Assembly: GCA_900095095.1 (NCBI GenBank) | Contig: FMBT01000309.1 | Location: 434,001 to 498,000 of the forward strand | DNA: 64,000 nucleotides | Origin: Fragilariopsis cylindrus CCMP1102 | Lineage: Eukaryota; Bacillariophyta; Bacillariophyceae; Bacillariales; Bacillariaceae | Direction of reading: 5' to 3' | Shown here: in pieces, positions 48,216-59,141 of the stretch | Position numbering within the stretch: the stretch's first letter is position 1 | Layout of the letters: each line of letters begins with the position of its first letter | Notes under the pieces: model-generated | Databases searched by the model: none | Told to the model about the DNA's origin: nothing | Seen by the model: the letters and a program-made list of their open reading frames with translations, nothing else | Made by a program: the position numbers and the translations under genes

Positions 48216-51200
48216 TTATTGAAAACTATATAGTAGATAAACTATCACTTGACCAAAGCAATTCAGAATGAGAAAAATCGAAGAGAAGAGAAATCGAGGA
48301 GCGTACACGGCCCATACCATTAAATGCCTCCGTAAAAGACTAACAGATACGCAATTCAAAGAGCTCTCTACCAACTGATAAAAACCATACCAAGACCAGA
48401 GATGCTTTTTGTTGTGCATATATGCTGTAACCCATACTATGATCAGACCAATAATTTCCCATCCAAACGTGTTAAGAAACAATTGGAGACCACCCAAAGC
48501 AAAGTCAAAATTAATACTGGCCACAAATGCTGCCGAGTATTGAAGTCGATTAAACGCACAACCATGATTTGTAGCAAAGAATGTGTGCCGAACTAAAAAT
48601 CGCCACAGAGTTGCTTGTATAGGCGGTGATACTTCGTAAAAACCTGTAGCCCCAGCTAGGATGTACAGCATCCATCCCTGAAGAGAGAAAATTAAGATGG
48701 TTGCCGCGGTGGATGGTCCTGTCACTACCATGATGGCAAGAAGAAGCTCAAAAACAACTGTCAATGTTCTGACAAGGATTACATCACGACGGTTAATTGG
48801 GTGATGATTTCCAGCCTTCGCAATTTTCTTCGATATTTGCGTTATCGGAGGTAGAGTTTCTACAATGGCAATAGGTGTACACACAAGCAACAGACCAATT
48901 GCTGCTCTACTTGCAGGGTAGCCATTTCTTGTCTGATCTAGATTTCGTTTTTCCAGCCAGCTTAGTGCAATGCATAATATAATCGCACAGTCCATACTTG
49001 TATGGAACAATCCTGTCTTGGTCTTATTGGAAAGCGATTTGTAAAAAAAGACCCGCAGCGCCATCAAACCAACAAGAGATCCTAAAAATACTATGGGGTT
49101 GTGGGCAAGATGCAGGCGAATGGATGGATCCATACCGTGTCCTGATATCACTAGCTCGGAAATCCTCGATAACAAAGGGATCAATAATGGAATATATGGG
49201 ATGATTCTGGCGTTACCTCCCACTTTGACGCCTTGCATTCGCACAAAGATAGAGAGACCGAGAATTTGCAACATGAACATAACGATCATTTGCTCTGCTT
49301 CGATGTAGCTGTTACTGAAGGATAATATTCCACTCTGGAAAACTACGAATATCGCACTTAGTCCACTCTCAACGTATTGGTTTGGCGATAATCGGATGCC
49401 TCCAGTCAGAAAATATATTGAGATAACGCTGATAAATAGAGATAAGAAGAGAATCGAACCTCCCATAATCATTCCAAAAGTATCAAACCGCGTCCATACT
49501 GCATGGCCGAGGTCCGCGGCTTCCAACAAAAATGTCTTAAAAAGTCCACATGCTTTGTAGAATGCATTTGAATCCTCTGCTTGTTCCTTTTGTTCAACAA
49601 GAGCCTGTTTGTATACATCAACGGCTTCTTCCAATAGTAGTTGCAGCTCAGGTAAATTCGGAAGTTTGTTTGCTGTTTCAGAATATACAGTAAAGTATCT
49701 CCATACTTGAGCAGCATTCAGAGCCATAGCTGCGGCCGTTTCGTTAACCCGCTCAAATCCCATTAGAGATGGTACAACGCTACCTAGATTTGCGTAAGGG
49801 ACGGGTAATCCAAGTAGAAAAGAAATTGTTGGAACCAGATCGATTTGATGGATTGACTGGAATGCATCTTGTACATACTTGCTTCCAATACTCGGTGTCA
49901 AGTCGAGAGACAAGTCACCACAAGCTGGAGAAAAGTGTGCGAATAGTGCTGCATTGATCTCGTTTTCTGTCCCACCACCATGATTCCCATCTTCGGTCAT
50001 TCCATGATCTGTGTTAAGCACATAGTAATATGGTGGAGAAACGACGGTATCAGTAGGTTTCAATTTAAAAATAGTTAAGACACCATGTGCTCTCAGATAA
50101 ATAGAAGTAATCTTTGATCGTATTGTACACTGAAGGAGTAATATGAAAATCACGCACGCACGCACGCACACACGCACACACATATACATACCCCCAAAGA
50201 TCAGCGCTAAGTGACAGTTTTTTGATGAATCTAGCACATCTAATGTGGTACTCAAGGCAACATCCATTTGGTTCAGCTTTTCGGTCATGTGCTTGTCATG
50301 TGGTCCATAAGTATGACCGACATGGTCGACTCCTAAAAAATGAGAAACGACGACTTCCAATTCTTTTGGACTGGAGCCATCCATTCGTAAATCTTTCAAC
50401 AACAAAGGCAATCGCTCCAAAACTCCATTGTCAACTGTATCCAAGTCTCGAGTATTGAAGGATGGTAATGGGTATGATTCGTCAAACTGTCTGGGGTAAA
50501 GATCCACCTGATGAAACAATAAACAAAAATAATGGGTAAGAATCTTGATATTATGATATTTCAAATGCTTCTATCATCGATTATCCATTGAAAAAAAACA
50601 GAGATAGCCAGTCTTACCCATGTATCATCACCTACGAATCCCAGTCTTGATGGGAATTTCAAGCCTCGTTTATAGTGAGGAGTCGCTTTGAGCTGTTGAA
50701 CCCACGAATCTTCTTCAATTGAGGCTCCACCCTGTGAATGAAATATATATTGAATGATATCCATAATCAGATACATGTTTAGCGATAACTTAAAATTCTA
50801 TCGTACGTAAAGATCAGATGCATTGATTGCTATTACTATCCAACTACGAATTATCGCATTGCTTATTTGCATTTTTACATACGTACCATGCTTCCACTGA
50901 TATCTGCAAAAGTAGGTAGGGATCCTGTTGTTAATCCTTTCAGTCGTTGCATAGTCACCGTTGGTGGATCAGCTACAAATTGTAAGAGTTGTGATGCCGT
51001 TGTTTGATTGTTTTGTTGCTTTGCTTATTTTGTGGCGATATTCTTGATCCAATAGACATTGGCAAATGATCTCTCGCAAAGTCAAATCTCAAAGCATCAA
51101 CGACCAAAATGACCAGTGAATCGATTCTACGAGGAAGCCAACAACCATTTCGCGATTTGATTGTAGAATTATTAATATTATTGCTATGTTTGGCAGCGTC

Positions 51201-51461
51201 GTAATCGTCATCGTAATCGTTATCATCCATGACACCTACAACGAGATCAGTCTGTTCGCGAGAAAGTGAGAGAACTTCCGTAAAAAGGGTCCTAGCTTCA
51301 TCACACCGTGACACAAAGGGAAGAGTTCGTTTCGCTAGGAAGAAAGAGGCAGAAAACCAATACAATCCTACGATAGCTATAAGGGGAACAATTAAGTCTA
51401 CCGGCTTCTTCTTGGCTCGTTGAAAGTTGTTGAGGCGGCCCGTTGACGTTGACGACGACAT
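48216..51461 (-). CDS. PIGO: GPI ethanolamine phosphate transferase 3 (PIG-O)
   Basis: Adds ethanolamine phosphate to the third mannose of the GPI anchor in the ER. Exons 51461-50887, 50731-50618, 50507-50192 and 50089-48216; about 959 residues with one break near 51030. Membrane anchor [20 protein letters not shown] near the N-terminus. Alkaline-phosphatase-like catalytic domain: [24 protein letters not shown] (Thr nucleophile), [31 protein letters not shown] and [20 protein letters not shown]. Many C-terminal transmembrane helices (for example [20 protein letters not shown]). The [11 protein letters not shown] form fits PIG-O rather than PIG-G or PIG-N. The third intron holds a CA/CG repeat. 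Confidence 0.94.
50153..50188. repeat. (ACGC)n/(AC)n microsatellite
   Basis: In the third PIG-O intron, directly after the donor on the coding strand. It stays open in frame, which hides the intron. Confidence 0.85.
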
Positions 51462-52040
51462 GATCGTTGGAATGTATGTATGTATGTATGTATGCTCCTG
51501 TTAATTACAATAAAGTACAAAGATTAATTGTTTTTTGCTCCATTGAATAGGTCGAATTTATGACATATCCACACTACACCTTTATTATTCTTGTTCTTAC
51601 GGTATATTCCTGATGAGCGATGGCTGATGAATATACAAGCATATGTAATTGTAATGAAAATTGCCTTTTTAACTTTGCTGCATAGTTATTTTGGAAGAAT
51701 TACGGTAAAAATTTGTATCTTAGAATTAAATAATCTAAAAAAAATGTTTGAAAACATTTGGGGGAGATTCCAAAAGTCCTCAAAATTCCCCCAATAATAT
51801 TTAACCCCCCAAATATCTCGCTGGGTCGCAGCCACCGATTTTCATTTTTTTTCTTTCCAAAATCATTGAGGGAAAACAAGCAAAACTCGAAAACTTCATT
51901 TTCTTTTCTTTTAAATTTCCCTCGATTCAAATAAAAAATTGTTGTATTTGTGCTACAGTAAGTTAGCTTGTATATATGCATAGTAGTCGAGTTGAAAGGT
52001 TTACTAAAGTGTAGTTGGTATCAGGAAGAACTATAGAAAT
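51462..52040. promoter_or_regulatory. Head-to-head promoter region of PIG-O and DDX27
   Basis: 579 bp with a GTAT run at 51473-51494 immediately upstream of the PIG-O start. AT-rich otherwise. Confidence 0.4.
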
Positions 52041-54741
52041 ATGGCAGATTTGTTACCATCGCTCTCATCGGACGATGAAGATGGAAAAATTGGTAATAAT
52101 TACGATGACGAGGAAGATGACGACGAAAATGAAGAAGTTGATGTAGTTTTCGGGGGACTCCTGGTAAGTAGTCTTAAGCGTGTTAATGAACGTTCGTTTT
52201 TTTGCGTGGATATAGATATAGTAGATAATACGAATCCAAAACAATTTACTAATCTGAACTCTTTTTCCTTCCTCTTTTTCTTTGATTCAGGGAGAAGATG
52301 GAGGCCTTCCTTCTAGCTTGGTTTCTGGTCCTCACAAGGGATGGTCGTACCAAGCTGCTCTTGATAAAATCGAAAGCGAAAACCCTAACTCTTTGCGGAA
52401 TACACCGGCTCGTATGGATCTTTCTTCGATCATTGCAGCTAAAAGACAGATTCTGAAGAAGGAAAATGATGCAAAGCAACAACAAAATAATGATAGTGGA
52501 GACGATGAAAATAATGATAATAAGGAGGAGAGTAAGTCCGATGACGAAAAATCAGATTCCGATGATGCAGATTCTACCGATGAGTCAGGAAGCGAGAAGG
52601 AGGATGAAGATAAAGACAATGATGATGACGAAAGTGACAGTAGTAGTGATGGCGAAAACGACGATGAAGTTGATGATGCTAATGATAATGCTATGGAAGA
52701 GGATATTCTGAAAACTCGAATTGGCGAAAAGGAGAAAGATGACGACGATGATAAAGAAGAAGAAAACGAAGAGGAACAGAAGGAGGCTGAAAAGGCTGCC
52801 AAATTCTTTGACAATTCTAAACCTAATCAACCCACAGATGAGATCGAAGTATTTACAGAACTTACACTCTCTCGTCCACTCCTGCGCGGGATAGTGGCCA
52901 TGGGATATGTGAAACCCACTGCCATCCAATCTTCGGTTATCCCTGTCGCTCTTGCAGGTAGAGATATTTGTGCCAGTGCTGTAACGGGTAGCGGGAAAAC
53001 AGCGGCTTTTCTACTTCCCATCCTTGAACGATTATTATATAGGTCAGCTGGTCGGACTAAGACTTTAATCTTGACGCCTACACGTGAGCTTGCCGCGCAG
53101 TGTTATGGTATGATCGCGACTCTTGCACAATTTACAAAAATTACCTCAGTTTTGGTAGTTGGAGGTTCGAAGAATATGAACGCTCAAATTTCCGAGTTAA
53201 GGACTCGACCGCAAATAATCGTGGCGACACCTGGAAGATTGTTGGATCATGTCACAAATTCAGCTGGTGTTACGTTAGAAGATGTAGAATTCTTGGTACT
53301 CGATGAGGCAGATCGTCTCCTTGATTTAGGATTTCAGGAAGAAGTTAATGAAATTATCAAGTCCTGTCCAGTTGATAGGCAAACTTTGCTATTTAGTGCT
53401 ACCATGAACACAAAGGTAGATGATTTGATTTCACTCAGCATGAAGCGACCTGTTCGAATTCGAATTAGTGATAAGGGATCAAATTCTTCCAATGGCAGAG
53501 ATCTCGAAGTCGCTCCAAGACTGGAACAGGAATTTGTCCGTGTTCGATCAGGAAATGAAGGTATTAATCGTGAGGCGATGCTATTGGCCATGTTAACTAG
53601 AACCTTTTCAACGCAGACCATCGTGTTCTTTGATACTAAGGCAAAGGCTCATCGTATGATGATTCTCTGCGGTCTTTGTGGGATTCAGGGTGCTGAACTT
53701 CACGGTAATCTTACTCAACCTCAACGACTACAGTCTTTAGAGCAGTTTAGGAAGAGTGAAGTAGATATCCTTCTAGCGACAGATCTTGCAGCTAGGGGCC
53801 TCGATATAAGCCGTGTAGAAACTGTGATTAACTTCGAAATGCCAAATCAAGTTGAAACTTACATTCATCGAATCGGTAGAACAGCCCGAGCTGGCCGTGG
53901 AGGAAGAAGCTGTACGTTGATAGGGGAAGGTAGGAGACACTTGATGAAGGAGATTATGAAAGATGCATCAGAAAGGAAACAGATTACACCTAACGAGTCA
54001 TCAACGAACCGCTCACAAAGTGCCACTATTAGATCTCGATCCATTCCCGCTGCTGTAATTGCCCATTTCGTGAAGAAAATCAGATCTCTAGAAGAGCATA
54101 TAGAAGAGGTACTTCAAGCGGAAGCGGTTGCTCGAATGGACCGAATGGCTGAAATGGAAGTCATGCGTGCACAAAATATAATAGAACATTCTGATGAAAT
54201 TAAAGGAAGACCGCAACGTCACTGGTTTGCTTCTGAAAAGGAAAAGCAGTCTACCAAAGAAGCAGCTACCGAGAAGGCTAATCGCATCAAAGAAATGGTA
54301 GGAACTGGTATGCATCGTATGACCCGAAAGAAGCGTCGAGCACGTGAAGCGAAAGAATATTTTGAGAATGGAGGCGACGAAGATGATGAGATGAATGATG
54401 TCCCGCTTCCTCAAACTTCCATGAAACAAGCAGCAAGAGAATCAAAAAGAGACACCTACGAGAAGGAGAGGAAAATTAGTAACAAGAGTATTCACGATGA
54501 AGACGTTGAAAGAAAATCCAAAAAGCGCAAAGTTAAAGCTGGGTCGGATGCTCTTGGTGATAGTGGTTTGTTCGCTGAAGAAAAAGTTGCGTATGCACCG
54601 AAAAAGAAAGAGGGCGAAGAAGAAAGAGCCAAAAGTGCATATAATTTCCATGGTTTTGATGAAAAAACAGATGGCAAAAAGAAAGGAAAGCAGCGTGGTG
54701 CGCAGAAGTTCAAATCAAAGAGTAAATACAAGCGCCGTTAA
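52041..54741 (+). CDS. DDX27: DEAD-box RNA helicase, DDX27/Drs1 type
   Basis: Nucleolar helicase for 60S ribosomal subunit assembly. Exons 52041-52163 and 52291-54741, 857 residues, intact. A long acidic Asp/Glu/Ser N-terminus. The helicase core begins with the Q-motif GYVKPTAIQ. P-loop AVTGSGKT at about residue 271, PTRELAAQ, TPGRLLDH, DEAD at about 378, SAT at about 410, ATDLAARGLDI, and HRIGRTARAGR at about 567. The C-terminal extension is basic and coiled (RMTRKKRRAREAKEYFE), as in Drs1, which separates it from other DEAD families such as DDX10 or DDX47. Confidence 0.92.
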
Positions 54742-54858
54742 ATTAGTTCCATTTGATCAAATTAAAAAAATGGATTCTACTAAGTTAATTTTACTTGATT
54801 AGTGTAAAGATATAAATTCTATAAGTTGATACTTTAATCTGTGCATGAGTATTCTTTT

Positions 54859-56646
54859 TCACCAGTCGATTTCAGACTGTTCTATCAATACGGATACAGT
54901 TTCCCGTTCTCGACGCATACACGCCTGTTTTCTTTCTTGTATTTTCGCCAATAGAGCACTCATTGGTGTCTTCTTTTGCTTTGGGGGTAGTAACGTTGAT
55001 CTATCAAGTTGCTTTAGCTTGACACCCGACTGGATTTCTGACAGAAAAATATTCGTTTCTAGGTCTGCAGGTTGTAACGATGATCTATCAACTTGTTTTA
55101 GCTTGACACCCGACTGGATTTCTGACAAAAAATCATTCGTTTCTAAATCTTCAAGTTGTAACGATGATCTATCAACTTGTTTTAGCTTGACACTCGACTG
55201 GATTTGTGTCAAAAGATCATTCGTTTCTAGATTTGTAGGTTGTAACGATGAACTTTGAGTCTGTTTTAAGTTGATACCAGCTCGAATATCTCCGAAGAGA
55301 TCAGATGATGAACGAGTAGTTTTCGTAGCTGTCGATGGATTTTCTACTTCATTTAGCTCCACACCCGCTACTCGTATACTGGCAAAAACGTTACTGATCG
55401 AATTCGATTCGGTTGCAATTCCAGATATGTTCGCATCTTCATGAGTATTTCCTGATTGTATATCCTGATTAAAAAATTGTTTTGTAGAGAAAACAGGGTT
55501 GGCGATTGATGAAGTAGAGACTTTATCTGACTGATGTTTGCCAATTCGACTAGGATCAACTGCAGGTGATACTATTCCAGTGGCTATCATACCATGTTGA
55601 GGCTGGGTTGTGTTATTTGCATCGGATACAGTAGAACGGTAATTCGTTTTCTTGACTTTTGCGTTATTATGTTTTTCTTCAATATGCATATTGTTCCCGT
55701 GGGTATTATGTTGACCTCTTGGAGAAGTTGCAAATTGAATTGCAGACGTTTGTCGCGATGATGCGTGGACCATACCTTCATTTCTTATCCGACCACCATC
55801 ACCTGATCGCTTAATGTTGAACGGTATCTCGTTCGCACTAGATAATTGGATTCTTGAAGGATTCTTAATTCTTGCCGCCTCAGCAACATGCATAACATTG
55901 TAGGTATTTGATGACAGTGAAGATGATGCCTCGTCTCTCTCCCCATATAATGACTCAGTAGGTTTTGATGCAATTGTCGTTGTTCGGGGCGAAAACAAGG
56001 GCGGTGGTACTGGTGGTACTTGTACTTGTATAGCTCTTACCTTTCGAACTACGCGCCTGACCTTTCGTCCATTCCTCATCGTGACCGTCGATCGCTGACT
56101 ACTTGTGATTGATCCTCCATCTCCGACAAACTTTGACTGTGAAGGACTCTTTTCGTGATCCTCCATTATCGCCATTTTGTCTATGGTATGCAAGCGATCT
56201 GTAAAAGATTCTATACCCTCCTTTTTCTTCGTCATGAAAATTTCAGTAATAGGTGGTGATAGTTCGCTGTTATGAGAGAAAACAGCAGAGAGTTGAAGCT
56301 TAGGTCGTCGTTCTCGTTCTCGTTCTCTATCATCTTTTCCGTTACGTAAAGTTTCTTTCGGAACGAAATTAATCTCAATTGGTTGATTTTTTATGGATTG
56401 ATCGTGTCTTAAAAGTGATGATCTGTTCATATGAGTATCGGTAGACGCAGTAGCTGACGATTGAGCCTTTACTTGCATCTCTACGAGTCGCTTGTTGAGA
56501 CGCTTCATTTCTGCCTGAAGATCGTCTACTTGTTCCTTCAATACTCCACCTTGCGAACTATTGTCATCACGATAATCAACGTTTTTCGTCTTACTGTCGT
56601 TATTACTCTTTCTCCTGCGAAAGAGCGCCATGGTCGTATTTTTCAT
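54859..56646 (-). CDS. Tandem-WH2 actin-binding protein candidate
   Basis: Single intact exon, 595 residues, ATG 56646. Seen: basic N-terminus (MALFRRRKSN after MKNTT), a coiled coil at residues 34-60 (VLKEQVDDLQAEMKRLNKRL), long disordered Ser/Asn-rich stretch, a basic block RKVRRVVRKVR at 194-204 and a proline-rich motif VPPVPPPLFSP at 210-220. Near the C-terminus, four 28-residue units start at about 449, 477, 505 and 533, each fitting the WH2 pattern LL-x2-I-x2-G-x2-LK-x-V (DFLSEIQSGVKLKQVD). There is a divergent one at about 419 (NVFASIRVAGVELNEVE) and a partial one at 563 (ALLAKIQERK). WH2 repeats bind actin monomers. With a polyproline stretch for profilin, this suggests an actin nucleator or elongator. 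Actual activity is inferred. Convergent with DDX27. Confidence 0.75.
   Translation of the reverse strand: MKNTTMALFRRRKSNNDSKTKNVDYRDDNSSQGGVLKEQVDDLQAEMKRLNKRLVEMQVKAQSSATASTDTHMNRSSLLRHDQSIKNQPIEINFVPKETLRNGKDDRERERERRPKLQLSAVFSHNSELSPPITEIFMTKKKEGIESFTDRLHTIDKMAIMEDHEKSPSQSKFVGDGGSITSSQRSTVTMRNGRKVRRVVRKVRAIQVQVPPVPPPLFSPRTTTIASKPTESLYGERDEASSSLSSNTYNVMHVAEAARIKNPSRIQLSSANEIPFNIKRSGDGGRIRNEGMVHASSRQTSAIQFATSPRGQHNTHGNNMHIEEKHNNAKVKKTNYRSTVSDANNTTQPQHGMIATGIVSPAVDPSRIGKHQSDKVSTSSIANPVFSTKQFFNQDIQSGNTHEDANISGIATESNSISNVFASIRVAGVELNEVENPSTATKTTRSSSDLFGDIRAGINLKQTQSSSLQPTNLETNDLLTQIQSSVKLKQVDRSSLQLEDLETNDFLSEIQSGVKLKQVDRSSLQPADLETNIFLSEIQSGVKLKQLDRSTLLPPKQKKTPMSALLAKIQERKQACMRRERETVSVLIEQSEIDW
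54980..55302 (-). repeat. 84-bp coding repeat (WH2 units)
   Basis: Four tandem units of 28 codons. Units 2 to 4 share most DNA positions (TTGACACCCGACTGGATTTC on the plus strand recurs), indicating recent duplication within the gene. Confidence 0.88.
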
Positions 56647-57577
56647 TGACTGACTCTTGATCGTCCTAATTTGTGATTGTGAGAGTTGTTTCCGAAGTAA
56701 TCAAATATCGATCGTTAGACAGATGTTGAAACGATCGTGATAATCAGTAGAAGTGAGTAGGGTGGTTGTGGTTTAGAATTCTATATTTCATTATTTCATG
56801 GTTTAGGCGACTTTAGGTTTTCCTTCGTCCACGATCATTATTTCATCACTTCTTTTTTTGCGACTTTATCAGTCCCGTATAAAAGGATTTTTTTTATTTC
56901 AAAGATTTTTTAATATAAAATAATTGAATAATATATGTAGGGTGCATGTGTCCAGATATTTCTACTATGATTGGTTTTTGATGCCAAGTTTGGTTTAGTT
57001 TCTCATTATTGTGTTGTATGGAAGTCATGGCGGATGCCTGTTTTCTGGACAGTTGCCTAATAATTGAGCAAATCTTTTGTTGAAGAATTAAGAGAGCTGC
57101 TAGCTACGATGACAAATACCTATAGATGCAATTTCTAAATGAAAATTACGACTTTTTAGTTCTATTTTTTATGAAAGCAACGAGTTTTATAGTAGTATAA
57201 TAGTAATAATGAAAGAATTTGACAATTTTTGTTTTAGGGATGTTCTTCACAAGTCGATTTGAAAAGGAAGGATGTTATTGTCGAGTCATTTGTGTCCCTT
57301 TCTCAACTTGATTTTCAGGTTATGATTGCGGTGGAAGAGATTTCAAAAAAATGCTGTAATATCAGTAGATATGCACAATATTTTTGCCACACAGTGTCCT
57401 CCGAGTTTCTGAAAAGAACTTGCACAGTGTGTGTGTGTGTGCATGCCATATTATAAATATTTTACTATTATATAGTCTTCCAGACCAGTTTCTTCAGAGA
57501 ACAGTAGTCCTGTTGGCACACTCCCAAAACCCGCCCTCCTTTTCTTTCTCTTCCATACCCACTAATATAAGTAATAG
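56647..57577. other. Spacer between minus-strand genes
   Basis: 931 bp between the WH2 gene start and the MAT1 stop. A short TG run lies near 57427-57440, and a third AGTCCCGTATA is at 56871-56881. No supported gene. Confidence 0.45.
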
Positions 57578-58494
57578 TTAAAACGCCAATCCTTCAAATA
57601 TCGTACTAACAGTTTCATTCCAATTTCTTTCCTGTGAAGTCAAACTCCCAACCGGTATACCACCCCCCGCAGCCTGTCTCTTGCGGTAAAATTTTAGATC
57701 TAATGTATTTCCTGTATCTCGTCGATCTTTGAAGCCTCCCTCTGGTTCTCTTACCCGTGGCGAAACAAACACAGTCGCAGCATTAGCCTGTCGGCCCTCT
57801 CGCTGCCGTTTGAGTTCATTCCGGTAGCCTTGCATCTGTGCTGCTTTCAGCTCCGCAGAAACCTCGTCCCGCTCACCTAATAGAACTTCAGCCGATTCTT
57901 GTTTGAACTTTCGTTTCGTTAATGCGATAGCCTTTTCTTCTTCTCGTAGTTCCCGTTTACGTCTTTCAGCCTCGCGCTGTTCACTAGCAATTTGATCCTG
58001 AATGGCGCGTTCCGCATCTGCTCTTTGCGATTGTCTTATGACTATCTCTGTTCGATGATTTTCCTCGTAAGCCTTGATTTTCCCCTTGCACTCCTCAGCA
58101 TTTGGTTCCTCGTTAACGATGGAATATATCATATCTTCGACTTCTTCGAGGTAGTTGTTGTATTCAAGCAGGGAGGGGAAATCTTTCTGCGTTTTGTTAA
58201 AAACTTCATTACACGGCGTCTCCAACTTGTATCCTTCTCGCATAAGACATCATCAAGTGTTCGAGTAGATAGGGTCACCTTTTTCACTGGCGTTTCACAA
58301 ATTGGACAGGGGAATTCACGTCGTCTCGAGAGCTCACGATCAATACAAGATGAACAGAACTGATGACCACAGCCAACAGTTGAGTTGTTTTGCAGTTGAG
58401 ACTGAGAAGTCAAATTTGACGAATCTCCCTCGGCAATGCCACAAATGGCACAACTAAACAAATCCTCCTGTTCTTGGTGGTCGTCCATATTCAT
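57578..58494 (-). CDS. MNAT1: MAT1, CDK-activating kinase assembly factor (TFIIH)
   Basis: Holds CDK7 and cyclin H together within TFIIH. ATG 58494, about 305 residues with one break near 58209 (A-run loss). RING finger at the N-terminus: CAIC...CGHQFCSSC...CPIC, all zinc ligands present. Then the MAT1 block NKTQKDFPSLLEYNNYLEEV (family [20 protein letters not shown]) and a long coiled coil (RADAERAIQDQIASEQREAE). The Arg-rich C-terminus lacks clear known motifs. Divergent from the DAG lipase gene. Confidence 0.93.
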
Positions 58495-59141
58495 CTTTCT
58501 ATTGTGACGTTTTTTAAATATATCCGAAACGCTCAATTTACAATTTACGCTTATTAGCTTTTTGTAGGTTATACGAACTATTAACACTGCATGCATGCAT
58601 TGTTTGTCTACTTTCTACTTTTAACTTCGTACTTTTAAGTTACTTATTTTCAATTTGTCAGTCCAGATTTTCAAACAGGACCATCTTCCGCTTGGCGAAT
58701 TAAAATATTAAACATTACGAATATTCCCCTGATACCCTTACTCGCGCGCGGCATTGGTCATCAAAAAAAATCATATAAGCAATCATTTAGGTTAATGAAA
58801 AACCATTAAGCTTAATGAAAAATCATTAAGCAAAAATATTTTTATGCGCGAAAATGGATCTTAGATCTTACGGTACAACTTTCATAGGGCATGTTTTCGT
58901 CTATTTAGAGAAAAGAAATTAAAAAAGAAATTAACAATCTGCCTCTACAACTTTGAAAAGAAATCAAGCCACCGTCACCTACCCTACAGCATTAACGCCC
59001 GAACAAACAATAGAAAAGATTTGAAGTTGTAATGGTTGGATCCAAAGTTTGCAAAGAGCTTCACAAGATTAGATAGATGCAACACATCTAATACGTTTTG
59101 ATTCCAACGCCGTTCAGTATTTTCCTATCCTATTACACAAG
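58495..59141. promoter_or_regulatory. Head-to-head promoter region of MAT1 and DAG lipase
   Basis: 647 bp between the start codons. It contains two adjacent 20-bp copies of an AATGAAAA(A/T)CATTAAGC-like unit (about 58791-58831), the second forming a hairpin (separate entry). Confidence 0.4.
58810..58831. repeat. Inverted repeat GCTTAATGA/TCATTAAGC
   Basis: 9-bp perfect arms (58810-58818 and 58823-58831) around AAAA, preceded by the related copy GTTAATGAAAAACCATTAAG. Possible regulator site. Confidence 0.6.

Noticed and set aside
52332-52814. Serine-rich minus-strand frame opposite DDX27
   Set aside because: Mirror of the acidic N-terminus of DDX27 (GAT/GAA codons read backwards as Ser/Leu/Phe).
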